64,000 nt of DNA from Armatimonadota bacterium. Lineage in GTDB: Bacteria > Sysuimicrobiota > Sysuimicrobiia > Sysuimicrobiales > Humicultoraceae. The notes under the pieces were generated by a model. The model was not told where the DNA came from. It did not search any database and was given only the letters and a program-made list of their open reading frames with translations. The position numbers and the translations under genes were made by a program. How positions within the stretch are numbered: the first letter of the stretch is position 1; the number at the start of each line of letters is the position of its first letter. This document shows positions 46,301-54,571 of the stretch, one piece after another. The DNA lies in contig JAVKHP010000001.1 of NCBI GenBank assembly GCA_031459855.1, positions 2,749,906-2,813,905 on the forward strand, given 5' to 3'.

Positions 46301-47487
46301 CCGGCCACCACCCGGGTCGTAAAGAACTCGGATACGCAGGAACGGTACACGTCAAGGACCTCCCGGGCGGCCGTCTCCCAGCTAAACCTCGTAGCACGTT
46401 GAAATCCACGTTGCACGAGCTCTGCCGCCAGCTTGGAATTCGCTACAATGCGCTCAATGCCCCATGCAATAGACTCGACATCCAGAGGGTCGACAAGTAA
46501 CGCGGCGTCCCCGGCAACCTCGGGCAGGGAGGACCGGTTACTAGTGACCACCGGCGTTCCGCACGCCATCGCTTCAAGAACAGGCAGACCGAACCCCTCG
46601 TGCAGCGAGGGAAACACCAAGGCCTTAGCGCCTGTAAGCAGAGCCGGAAGGTGCTCGTCGGGAACAAAGCCCAGATACCGAATTCGGTTCTCCAGCCGGT
46701 TATCGCGTATCGCCTGCACGAACGACCGGTACAACCAACCCAAGCGCCCAGCAACCGCCAAAAGGGGGAACGAGGGATCACGTCTCGCCAGCATCGCGTA
46801 GGCATCGAGCAACCGACTGAGGTTCTTCCGCGGCTGCACAGTTGCCAGACACAGCACGTAATCGCGCGGCAGACGGTACTGCTTGCGCAGCTCGTCCACG
46901 ATGCCGGGCTCGGCCGGACGAAACTCTGTCCCCACGCCAGGATACACCACACTGAGTTTCTCTCGAAGGGTTTTGTCCCACTCGGCGATTTCGCTCGCCG
47001 CCGACCTGGAAACCGTGACAAGGCGCTCCGCTTTGTGCAGCAACGGACGCGCCAAAGCCCGAAAAAAGATCGCATGCCGTCTAGTAAATGTGTCCGGGTA
47101 GAGAATGGGTGAGATATCGTGGACGGTTGCGACTATCCGAACCTTGCCGAGCGGAGCCAAGGGCACGTCGAGAAAGTCCATGCAATGCAACACGTTGAGC
47201 TCCAATCCCCTAGATCTCCGCGCCACACACAGGGTCGATCGCACAACTCGCGCTGGGATGCCCGCCCTCGGGAGTTTCCAGTAGGCGGTTCCCAGGCTAA
47301 CGACCGGCGAGTGTTCTGCCAGCATTCGCGTGATCCACTCTGCCGGCCCCCTGCCGGGAAACAGAACGTACCTGACTCCCGGCTGCTCGCTGTTGAGGGC
47401 AACGAGCGACTTTGTCAACTCGACGGCGTATCGCCCGATGCCGCCACTGGCCAACGTCGCGTGCCAGAGATCCAACCCGACGCGCAT
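46297..47487 (-). CDS. GT4 family glycosyltransferase
   Basis: 396 residues from ATG 47487, overlapping the flippase stop (TGATG). GT-B fold: N-terminal RVGLDLWHATLASGGIGRYA (Gly-Gly-Ile-Gly acceptor loop) and ATVHDISPILYPDTFTRRHA; C-terminal VLCLATVQPRKNLSRLLDAY, RIRYLGFVPDEHLPALLTGA and the donor motif PSLHEGFGLPVLEAMACGTP (Glu-x7-Glu). Retaining GT4 enzymes of this type are often mannosyl- or rhamnosyltransferases in O-antigen or capsule clusters. Longer upstream frame to 47865 is the shadow of the flippase gene. Confidence 0.9.
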   Translation of the reverse strand: MRVGLDLWHATLASGGIGRYAVELTKSLVALNSEQPGVRYVLFPGRGPAEWITRMLAEHSPVVSLGTAYWKLPRAGIPARVVRSTLCVARRSRGLELNVLHCMDFLDVPLAPLGKVRIVATVHDISPILYPDTFTRRHAIFFRALARPLLHKAERLVTVSRSAASEIAEWDKTLREKLSVVYPGVGTEFRPAEPGIVDELRKQYRLPRDYVLCLATVQPRKNLSRLLDAYAMLARRDPSFPLLAVAGRLGWLYRSFVQAIRDNRLENRIRYLGFVPDEHLPALLTGAKALVFPSLHEGFGLPVLEAMACGTPVVTSNRSSLPEVAGDAALLVDPLDVESIAWGIERIVANSKLAAELVQRGFQRATRFSWETAAREVLDVYRSCVSEFFTTRVVAG

Positions 47488-48824
47488 CACTGCACCCGGC
47501 CGCTGGACCACACTGACTTGAAGACCCAGGGCACTACCGCCTGCGAGGGTTTCCAAACAACTGCCAAGTACGCTAGCGCCGCAAGTACCCTGGCCACACC
47601 CGCCCCCGCAATCCCAAACCGCGGTACGAAAACGATGCAGCCGAGTGCAATTGCGGATAGAGCCGCGCCCATAGCCCACAGCATGTTTCCAATCTTCTCT
47701 CCGAGTTCCAAGCCCTTGTGGGCGTACATCGCAAAGTGCCACAGCACGAAGGCCACCAAAAGCCACGGGACGACGCTCAGGCCGGTCAGGTAATCGTGGG
47801 GAATAACCGCACGAATGATTTTCTCGGCAAACCCCAATCCCAAAATCAAGTATGCTGCAGCCCACGCGCCAAAGACTGTCATGATGCGGCCAAGCGCGAC
47901 TCCCGCTTCAGTCCTGCCGCAAGTTGCGAAAATGCGCACCAGGTACGGGAAGGACAACATCAGAAAAGGACCGAAGGCAAGCGTGCTTGTCCTCTCGATC
48001 AGCGCGAAAATCGCCCCGTACGAACCAACCGCGTCGTCCCCCGCGAGCAGTCGCAGAATGCCTCGCTCAATCGCTCCCATGAGACCCAGTCCCGTAAACC
48101 ACCCCGCGAGCGGCAGTCCAACCCTGACTGCCCGGCGCGCCGTCGCAGGATCTGTTGGCTTACCCGCCGTCATGACGACGTGTTCGGGTCCTAGCAGGGA
48201 TCTGTTTGCCACCCAGATGAGAGCAGCGAGTACCGTAGTTTCCGCCCACAGTCGGCCAAACATCCCAAATCGCAACAACCATACCATGAAGACACTCAGC
48301 ACCATCCCCAACGCGGCTTGAACGAGCTCGTACACTGCATACCGACCCGCTTCACCTCTTGCCTGGTACATCGTTCTCAGCGTTTGGTAAGTGGGGCGAA
48401 CCAGCACCACGCATGCGGCAGGCAACAGGTACGGCATGAATGCGGACGGTAACCATCCGACACGCACGACGAGAAAGCCAGTAATGACGAGAATCGCGGC
48501 GGCAAACGCGCTGCTCCGCATCACCAACCGCCGAAGGGTTGACACAGCAACGAGGAAATCGGTGGGACGTTCGATTTCAGGCACCACGCGCAACACCGCG
48601 TATTCGCCCCAGCCGGCCAACGCGGTGATAATCGTTCCGATAACGGCGGTCACAAACACAAACCGGCCGTAATCGTCAACGCCTACAAGCCTCGTGAAGA
48701 CCGCGACGGCTATCAGTGAGATGGCCATCGGCGCCGCTGAGGCCAAAGAATAACTTGCCACCTGAGCACCATACTTCTGCAGAGGGACGAGGAGCCTAAT
48801 TCTATCCCATGGATGATAACCCAT
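47487..48824 (-). CDS. Polysaccharide flippase (Wzx/MATE-like)
   Basis: 445 residues from ATG 48824. About 12-14 TM helices: SYSLASAAPMAISLIAVAVF, FVTAVIGTIITALAGWGEYA, SAFAAAILVITGFLVVRVGW and so on, the pattern of oligosaccharide flippases. It moves lipid-linked repeat units across the inner membrane. No clear ribosome site precedes the ATG, so the start could differ. The codons visibly use more A/T than in the left part of the window, as do the GT4 and FkbM genes, suggesting recent acquisition of this stretch. Confidence 0.87.
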   Translation of the reverse strand: MGYHPWDRIRLLVPLQKYGAQVASYSLASAAPMAISLIAVAVFTRLVGVDDYGRFVFVTAVIGTIITALAGWGEYAVLRVVPEIERPTDFLVAVSTLRRLVMRSSAFAAAILVITGFLVVRVGWLPSAFMPYLLPAACVVLVRPTYQTLRTMYQARGEAGRYAVYELVQAALGMVLSVFMVWLLRFGMFGRLWAETTVLAALIWVANRSLLGPEHVVMTAGKPTDPATARRAVRVGLPLAGWFTGLGLMGAIERGILRLLAGDDAVGSYGAIFALIERTSTLAFGPFLMLSFPYLVRIFATCGRTEAGVALGRIMTVFGAWAAAYLILGLGFAEKIIRAVIPHDYLTGLSVVPWLLVAFVLWHFAMYAHKGLELGEKIGNMLWAMGAALSAIALGCIVFVPRFGIAGAGVARVLAALAYLAVVWKPSQAVVPWVFKSVWSSGRVQ

Positions 48825-48835
48825 CACGTGACGGC

Positions 48836-49090
48836 CTAGTTCTCGCAAGCCCGCGGCCCCGAAGGCCACAGTCTGCAGAGTCGATAGCCTTGTGGGACTG
48901 CCTGCTGGGTACCCATCCACGCCAGGCGATCGCGACCTTCTACATGGTAATGAATTCGCCGCTGAACCCCGACGAGGTTGTCGGAGGGGAAGAGCACCTC
49001 CGCGGCCAGGTCCGGCGCACCCCACAGCAAGCGGGACGCTAGCCGTCCGTCACGCAACCGGTCGGTCGCAACGAACGTGGGACCTAGCAC
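48836..49090 (-). pseudogene. Uma2 family endonuclease remnant
   Basis: An 84-codon open stretch that aligns with the middle and end of the intact Uma2 gene at 49317-49871: DRLRDGRLASRLLWGAPDLA against [20 protein letters not shown], then EVLFPSDNLVGVQRRIHYHV against EVLSPSDSPIDVQQRVRDWL. The N-terminal 70 residues of the family are missing and the C-terminus decays (QQAVPQGYRLCRLWPSGPRA). It is part of a decayed tandem duplication that also includes the relic at 49156-49270. Confidence 0.7.
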
Positions 49091-49155
49091 GACGCGCTTG
49101 GGGACAATCCCGGGTGCCCCACTCAGGGCTCACTCTCCTAAGTCACCAACCGCTC

Positions 49156-49270
49156 CTAAGTCACCGACCGCATCCCACACACCAGCCTGTCGTCCGCCAC
49201 GCGGAACCGCCACGAGCCCCGGCAGTCCACCTCGCGACTCGCTGGGCATCGTAGGCATTCCCTGACCAGA
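49156..49270 (-). pseudogene. Relic of the 3' end of the GT-C membrane gene
   Basis: In minus-strand sense this reads WSGNAYDAQRVARWTAGA, then after a one-base shift SWRFRVADDRLVCGMRSVT and a stop at 49156-49158. The intact gene ending at 50029 reads WSGSAYDAEQVARWTAGASW with RFHVADDRLVHGIRLVT. DNA identity is high over about 110 nt. It lies just upstream of the Uma2 remnant, in the same order as the intact pair (GT-C then Uma2). Confidence 0.75.
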
Positions 49271-49316
49271 AGAATGTCCCGCTCGCTGCAGCGGGCTGGC
49301 GCAGGCACCCGGAATC

Positions 49317-49871
49317 TCACCCGAAAACCCAACCCAACGGAATCCGCAGTCCGGGAAGCACGTCTTCCCCTTCCAGCGTGTCGCCTTCCCGCAGCAACCG
49401 GGCGGACCCGTCCGCGCGATAGACTGTTGCAGTAGCAGCCTGCGGGGTGACCACCCACACCAGGCGGGCACCGCCCTCTAGCCAGTCGCGCACTCGCTGC
49501 TGCACATCGATGGGGCTGTCGGAGGGGGAGAGCACCTCGACGGCGAGGTCCGGCGCACCCTGCACGAAGCCGGCTGGTAGCCGTCCGTCAGGCAACCTCT
49601 CGGCGGCAATGAAGGCGATGTCCGGAGCGCGGACCCGTTCGGGATCATAGGGCAAGGCGAGGATGAAGCCCACCTCGCCGACAACGACCTCGCCGCTGCC
49701 GCGCTCCTCCATGTACTCCGCGAGGCGGCGATGCAGGCGGCCGACGACCTTGCCGTGCACCCCGCCGACCGGAGGCATTTCGACCACCTCACCGTCAACG
49801 AGTTCCAGGCGACCATCGGTCTCACCGCGTCGCCACAGGTCTTCGGCCGTGCTCCGGGGCTTGATGCTCAT
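49317..49871 (-). CDS. Uma2 family restriction-endonuclease-like protein
   Basis: 184 residues from ATG 49871 (GGAG 7 nt upstream). Uma2 (DUF820) family: [60 protein letters not shown] and the PD-(D/E)xK-like core GAPDLAVEVLSPSDSPIDVQ. The acidic residues of the fold (Asp in APDIAF, Asp and Glu in PDLAVEV) are kept. Biological role of the family is unclear; it is very numerous in cyanobacteria, Chloroflexota and Deinococcota. A second, decayed copy lies 0.5 kb downstream. Confidence 0.87.
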   Translation of the reverse strand: MSIKPRSTAEDLWRRGETDGRLELVDGEVVEMPPVGGVHGKVVGRLHRRLAEYMEERGSGEVVVGEVGFILALPYDPERVRAPDIAFIAAERLPDGRLPAGFVQGAPDLAVEVLSPSDSPIDVQQRVRDWLEGGARLVWVVTPQAATATVYRADGSARLLREGDTLEGEDVLPGLRIPLGWVFG

Positions 49872-50028
49872 CTCCCTGCTCCGCGTCGCCAGGCTATCAC
49901 CTGCAATGGCAACCCACAAGGTTCAGGGTCGCCAGTTTCCGCCCCCCAATCCCGGGTGGCCGGCCCCGGCCCGCGTGGTCGGCCCACGACCCGGCGAGGG
50001 GCAGGCTCCCAATTCCGGGCAACCCGCC

Positions 50029-51777
50029 TCACGGCCGCCCCTCGTATGTCACCAACCGAATCCCATGCACCAGCCGGTCGTCCGCCACGTGGAACCGCCA
50101 CGACGCCCCGGCAGTCCACCTCGCGACTTGCTCGGCATCATAGGCACTCCCCGACCAGGGGACGTAGGTCCACCGCTCCACCTGCCGCTCGCTCAACCGC
50201 GTCGCCAGGACCCGCAGGTCCTCGGCATTGCGCACCAGCATCAGCTGCTTCTCGAAGTACACCGGCCCCGCCCCCAGCACCAGCCACTCGAGTCCAGTCA
50301 CCACCACCTCCGCTGGCGCGGTCCGCAGGGCCTCGTTGACGCGGGCGTTGCGCGCCAGCGAGGCGTCGACGTGCTCGACCCCGGCCGCCTGCACCAGCAC
50401 GCTGGCCCCGAGCACCAGCCCGGCTGCCAGGCGCAGGGACGGCCAGAGGGCCGGCGCAGCCTGCCGCGCGCGGTCCACCGCCGCCACAGCCAGCCAGACC
50501 AGGGCGGGTACCACCGGCAACAGGTAGCGCGGCCCCCACTGCAACCCCCCGTGGGTCCCGGTGACGATCACGGCACCGGTGAACAGCACGACCACCGTCC
50601 ATAGATACCATTCCCACGTCTGCCTCCGGCCACCCACCAGCCCGAGCACCACCACGGGCGCGGTAACCAGCAGGCCCGAGAGCGCGGTGCGGCCCGAGGC
50701 CACGAGGATCGCCGTGATGGCCACGACCGCCCCGCCGACAAGCACCGGCAGGTGCACCCGCTGACGCACGCCCAGGACCAGGAGTACCGTCCCGACCAGC
50801 AGCACCGCGGCGATCCCCAGCCCCACCGCGACGGCCCGCGGGTTGAACGCATAGAAGTCGGGCGAGATCAGCTGGTAGTACGCGTTGCCCAGCTTGTTGG
50901 CCAGCCAGCCGGCGGCTTGCCCTCCGCCGGCGGCCTCGGCAAAGCCCTGCAGGCGTCCGGTTACGAGGTCCTGCCCTTTCCAGCCAAGCGGGCTGCCAAA
51001 CAGCCGTGTGTTCACCACGGCGGCCGGGAGGGCGCCGACCATCACTCCTGCGCCCAGCGCGGCCGCTCCCCCAATTCTCTCCTTGCCGCCCCAGGCGAGC
51101 CAGGCCGCGAGCAGCGCAGCCACCAGCAGGTACATCTCGTTGCGAAACCACAGCCCGATGCCAAGGAGAACTCCCGCCAGACCCAGGCGCGCGGGGGCGC
51201 GCGCGGAGGGCCGCCAGAGCACCGTCGCCGTCAGCGCCAGCGCGCCCGTGGCCAGCGCCGCGACGAGGCTGTGGTCCCAGAAGACCACACTGTAGATGAA
51301 CAGCGGCGTGCCCAGGCCGACTGCGACCACGCCGGGGGCGCTCAGCGCGGGCGCCACACGGTCGAGGAACCGTGCTGTGACCAGCAGAGCTGCGATGCCC
51401 GCCGCCACCGGAACCACCAGCAACCCGGCATAGCCTCCTACGTTGTAGAGCACACCCGCAAGCGCGGGGAAGTACGGAGAGTACGACAGGTAGTGCTGTC
51501 CGGCCCGCATGAAGTGAAACCACGGGCCTGCGGGGAAGAACCGCCCCTCGGGATCGAAGGCGGCGGCCGGATAGGGCACCGCCACGTCGTTGAACGCCGC
51601 GCGCCGCATGGCCTCCGCTTGCACAAAGCGCACCGCCGCATCGGGTGACCAGAACTCCCGATGGCGCAGCAACACAACCGCCGTCGCGATGCACGCGATG
51701 GCGCACACGGCGACAGCGCGCCCTGTCGGGTAGCCATGGCGTGTGGGCTTCTTGGGATGCCACGCGCCTCGCGTCAC
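50029..51777 (-). CDS. GT-C-like multi-pass membrane protein
   Basis: 582 residues from GTG 51777, overlapping the next gene upstream by GTGA. About 11-12 TM helices. After the first TM (VAVCAIACIATAVVLLRHRE) comes WSPDAAVRFVQAEAMRR and FDPEGRFFPAGPWFHFMRAG, a periplasmic loop with acidic residues at the GT-C catalytic position. A C-terminal soluble domain begins near residue 470 and ends RWTAGASWRFHVADDRLVHG. Likely a lipid-linked sugar transferase; substrate unknown. Its N- and C-terminal ends recur in the short paralogue at 51774-52274, and its tail recurs as a relic at 49156-49270. Confidence 0.78.
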   Translation of the reverse strand: MTRGAWHPKKPTRHGYPTGRAVAVCAIACIATAVVLLRHREFWSPDAAVRFVQAEAMRRAAFNDVAVPYPAAAFDPEGRFFPAGPWFHFMRAGQHYLSYSPYFPALAGVLYNVGGYAGLLVVPVAAGIAALLVTARFLDRVAPALSAPGVVAVGLGTPLFIYSVVFWDHSLVAALATGALALTATVLWRPSARAPARLGLAGVLLGIGLWFRNEMYLLVAALLAAWLAWGGKERIGGAAALGAGVMVGALPAAVVNTRLFGSPLGWKGQDLVTGRLQGFAEAAGGGQAAGWLANKLGNAYYQLISPDFYAFNPRAVAVGLGIAAVLLVGTVLLVLGVRQRVHLPVLVGGAVVAITAILVASGRTALSGLLVTAPVVVLGLVGGRRQTWEWYLWTVVVLFTGAVIVTGTHGGLQWGPRYLLPVVPALVWLAVAAVDRARQAAPALWPSLRLAAGLVLGASVLVQAAGVEHVDASLARNARVNEALRTAPAEVVVTGLEWLVLGAGPVYFEKQLMLVRNAEDLRVLATRLSERQVERWTYVPWSGSAYDAEQVARWTAGASWRFHVADDRLVHGIRLVTYEGRP

Positions 51778-52274
51778 GGCGAACGGTCCTGGGGCCCTGC
51801 AGGATATCCGACGTACACAATCGTACGTGCAATGTCGACCGTGCCGTCATGGGCCACGCGAAACCGCCACGGGTGCGTCGCTGTCCAGCGCTCCACCACT
51901 GCGGCATCAAATCGTCGGCCCGCGTGCAGGACGTGGACCCGGCGAACGTGGAACCAGGGGCCGGCAGGGAAGAACCGTCCTTCCGGGTCGATGTCCCTCG
52001 CAGGGTACAACACGCTGGCAGTTTGAAATCCTTGTCGGAGCAGGTTCTGGAGTTGCACGAACCGCATCACAGAATCGTCAGACCACCAGCCGGTCGTCTG
52101 GTGGAACACGAGTGCCAGGCACGCGAACACGACCGCGGCCCCCGCGATCACACGGCGGAGGGCGTGCGCAACCCGGACAGTGCTTCGCGCCACATCGCTG
52201 TGCGCTGTGTCTCCAAGGGCCGCTTTGGTGCACAGTCGGGCAAGCGGCGCTCCGTAGTCGCTCAAGTCGCTCAC
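51774..52274 (-). CDS. Short paralogue of the GT-C protein lacking its membrane core
   Basis: 166 residues from GTG 52274, overlapping the upstream gene by GTGA, and overlapping the full-length paralogue downstream by GTGA. The N-terminal 110 residues match the full-length protein (VVFACLALVFHQTTGWWSDD, SVMRFVQLQNLLRQ, DIDPEGRFFPAGPWFHVRR), then the sequence jumps to the C-terminal region (AAVVERWTATHPWRFRVAHD, GTVDIARTIVYVGYPAG). About 430 residues of membrane core are absent, yet the frame is intact. Either a translated deletion derivative or a regulator made from the two ends. One TM helix is predicted. Confidence 0.72.
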   Translation of the reverse strand: MSDLSDYGAPLARLCTKAALGDTAHSDVARSTVRVAHALRRVIAGAAVVFACLALVFHQTTGWWSDDSVMRFVQLQNLLRQGFQTASVLYPARDIDPEGRFFPAGPWFHVRRVHVLHAGRRFDAAVVERWTATHPWRFRVAHDGTVDIARTIVYVGYPAGPQDRSP

Positions 52275-53827
52275 GGCCGTCCGGCCCTGGGCCGATAGAC
52301 CTTCGACTCCCACAGGAACACGTACACCCACCGGAAATCCCTGCCCTCGCGTTCGACGAAGTACGGGCGGACGAGTTCCTGGAATCGCAGCCGTGCCTCC
52401 ACGCCCAACGGAATCGTCGCCACGATCCACATGCGCGGGTGTTGCGCTGCCAACGCGTGCAGTTCCTGCTGTTTGGCGAGCCACTCCGCGCGAGGCGTCG
52501 TGCCTTTGGGCAGCAACTCCCGGGGGTTCAACTGCGCTCTGACCTGCGGACCGGAAAAGTAGTAATCGAACGGTAGATAGGCAAATGCCGGAATGTACAT
52601 GATGAGGTCGTCTGGCCGAGCGCGTTCCGCCACGTATGCGGCCGCCCCGCGCCAGTCGTAGGGCGACGGCCCGTAGTAGATGGTACCGAGGGCAGGCAGG
52701 CTGTAGACGACGACCACGAGTCCCGCACCTGCGGCCAACGCGGTCCGCCGCAGCTCGGGCGCACCGCGGCCAATGCCCCATATTCCGCCGGCGAGCAAGA
52801 TCGCGTACGGTGGGATCACAAAGGAGAAATACCGATCGTAGAAGACGTTCATCTTGATCGAGACGAGCCCTGCAACGGCCACCGGCAGCGCCAGGTAGGA
52901 GACGAGGAACGCCCTGGCCCGCGGCGGAACGCTGAAGATCCCCAGCACCAGCAGCAGCAGGAAAGGCAGCACGACGGCGAGTTTCCCCAGGAGGGGCAGG
53001 AGGCTCCGCTGGTGATAGCTGCCCATCCCCAACAACTCGCCCCCAAAAGACAGCAGCCCCACGAGGTCGGCGAGTGCGGAGAGGCCAAACGGCGGCCTGA
53101 CGATCGGCCAGGCGCGCTGGTGGTGCAGCTGCACCCAGAGCACGGGTACGAAGGGCAGGTAGGCGACGGCGACGGCCGCTCCAGCCGCTAGCCACGGCCG
53201 CAGGGCATGTCGAGCGTAGGCTGCCACGTACACTGCATGGGCCAGCAGCACGAGGAACGCGAAATGGTGGGTGTAGACGGCCGCGGCGACCGCGCCAGCG
53301 TAGCCGACCCAGTATCTGCGCTGGCCGCTATCCAGCGCCAGCCACAACGCGTACGTGGCGCCCAGGGCGAAGACCGCCAGGAACGGATACATCCGGGCGT
53401 CGCGCGAGGCCATCAGCTGGAAGGGCGAGATGGCCACCAGCGCGGCGGCGGTGAGCGCGCACCGTTCGTCGACGAGGCGACGCGCGAGCAGATACGTGAG
53501 TCCGACGAGCACCACCCCCATGAGCGCTGAGGGCAGGCGAAGGGCCAGTTCCGACGTGCCGAAGAGCTTGATCCACAGTCCCAGCACGGCGTAGTAGAGC
53601 GGGGGATGCATGTCCTCCGTGCGCAGGCGGCGCAGTAGTTCGGGCAAGTGCTGCTGGGCCAGAAAGAGACTGTACGCTTCGTCGAACCAAATGCTGGTGC
53701 GCCAGAGGTCCCACACGCGCAAGGCTACCGCCCCCAGCAGCACCAGCGAGACCGCGAGCCGGCCAGACACCACCCGGCGCTCTTGCGTGGCACCGCTGGA
53801 CGGCGACTCAGACCAAGGAAGTCTCAT
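52271..53827 (-). CDS. GT39/ArnT-like membrane glycosyltransferase
   Basis: 518 residues from ATG 53827 (GTG 53839 possible). Multi-pass protein of the PMT_2 type: first TM VSGRLAVSLVLLGAVALRVW, catalytic loop RTSIWFDEAYSLFLAQQHLP (Asp-Glu), and MHPPLYYAVLGLWIKLFGTS. ARRLVDERCALTAAALVAIS and QLMASRDARMYPFLAVFALG are also family typical. A C-terminal soluble part follows residue 400 (SPYDWRGAAAYVAERARPDD). It uses a polyprenyl-phosphate sugar donor. It is first in an overlapping three-gene unit with the short and long GT-C paralogues, directly downstream of pilA. Confidence 0.88.
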   Translation of the reverse strand: MRLPWSESPSSGATQERRVVSGRLAVSLVLLGAVALRVWDLWRTSIWFDEAYSLFLAQQHLPELLRRLRTEDMHPPLYYAVLGLWIKLFGTSELALRLPSALMGVVLVGLTYLLARRLVDERCALTAAALVAISPFQLMASRDARMYPFLAVFALGATYALWLALDSGQRRYWVGYAGAVAAAVYTHHFAFLVLLAHAVYVAAYARHALRPWLAAGAAVAVAYLPFVPVLWVQLHHQRAWPIVRPPFGLSALADLVGLLSFGGELLGMGSYHQRSLLPLLGKLAVVLPFLLLLVLGIFSVPPRARAFLVSYLALPVAVAGLVSIKMNVFYDRYFSFVIPPYAILLAGGIWGIGRGAPELRRTALAAGAGLVVVVYSLPALGTIYYGPSPYDWRGAAAYVAERARPDDLIMYIPAFAYLPFDYYFSGPQVRAQLNPRELLPKGTTPRAEWLAKQQELHALAAQHPRMWIVATIPLGVEARLRFQELVRPYFVEREGRDFRWVYVFLWESKVYRPRAGRP

Positions 53828-53880
53828 CCCACCCAACACTCGCAGTCAGGTAGACCGTATCCACCACGGCGTCCAGCGTT

Positions 53881-53896
53881 GCGCAGCGCGCTGCGC
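53881..53896. repeat. 16-bp perfect palindrome between the GT39-like gene and pilA
   Basis: GCGCAGCGCGCTGCGC is fully self-complementary and lies 36 nt downstream of the pilA terminator hairpin in minus sense. Possible extra termination structure or protein site. No other feature is seen in 53828-53931. Confidence 0.35.
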
Positions 53897-53931
53897 GGGC
53901 CGCGGGGCCCGGTGAGATCGCTGAAAGAGCT

Positions 53932-53959
53932 GGGGAGCGGCCCCGCAGGGCCGCTCCCC
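53932..53959 (-). terminator. Terminator hairpin after pilA
   Basis: GGGGAGCGGCCC (53932-53943) pairs perfectly with GGGCCGCTCCCC (53948-53959) around CGCA: a 12-bp GC stem about 30 nt after the pilA stop on the minus strand. In gene sense it is followed by AGCTCTTTC, a short pyrimidine stretch rather than a true T tract. It would isolate the abundant pilA message from the glycosyltransferase genes. Confidence 0.7.
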
Positions 53960-53990
53960 CTGTACCCTCGAGCCAGCAGATGCCCTCCGC

Positions 53991-54401
53991 CTAGAAGTTG
54001 CAGCCTTGCTGGGAATCTCCGTTCCCGAACAAGATGAGGGAGCAAGTATTATTCTCGACAGGCGTGCCGGTGGATCCAGTAAGAGTCCACGTAACCGTCT
54101 GAGTACCGTCACCGGCCCCCGTCGGCGTATTCCAACTGGCCCCCGACGGCATGACGAAGCCGAGCGACGTCAGGGACGTGTTGAAACGATCGTACTCCTG
54201 ATAGTACGCCCACGACAGCGTCTTCAGCTCCTGCAGCAGGTTCTGCGCCTCCGCCTTGTACGCCCGCTTCCGGGCGCCCAGGTACCGGGGCACCGCCAGC
54301 GCCAGCAGAATCCCCAGAATGGCCAGCACGACGACCAGCTCGATAAGGGTGAACCCTCCCTGGCCGGCGCGCCGCTTGCGCTTCAGGAAGAAGTTATACA
54401 A
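53991..54401 (-). CDS. pilA: Type IV major pilin
   Basis: 136 residues from TTG 54401; an AGGAGG site lies 9 nt upstream, and no ATG or GTG gives better spacing. Prepilin leader of 18 residues with four basic residues (YNFFLKRKRRAGQGG) and cleavage before FTLIELVVVLAILGILLALA, with Glu at mature position 5. The mature pilin is about 118 residues with a short C-terminal domain. Two Cys (NNTCSLILFGNGDSQQGCNF) could form the usual C-terminal disulfide loop. Thr/Ser-rich stretches (TQTVTWTLTGSTGTP) could be O-glycosylation targets. The gene is downstream of pilC with a 170-nt gap that should hold its own promoter. Confidence 0.92.
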   Translation of the reverse strand: MYNFFLKRKRRAGQGGFTLIELVVVLAILGILLALAVPRYLGARKRAYKAEAQNLLQELKTLSWAYYQEYDRFNTSLTSLGFVMPSGASWNTPTGAGDGTQTVTWTLTGSTGTPVENNTCSLILFGNGDSQQGCNF

Positions 54402-54571
54402 GATACCCAACCTCCTTCGTACGATAATTACGACTCCAGCAGTCACACGTGCCTGCGTACCGTCCCGGCCTCATCACCTCCCTGCGCCCGCGAATCGCAC
54501 CACCCGGTTCACTGCCCAACTGCCGCACGCCCTAGACCTGACGCCCGAGGCCGGCGCGCCAGGTCCCGACC

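Noticed and set aside
46152-46409. Small minus-strand open frame beginning MDFNVLRGLAG
   Set aside because: It overlaps the end of the GT4 gene in another frame; the FkbM 5' end is better explained by the ATG at 46300 plus a one-base shift.
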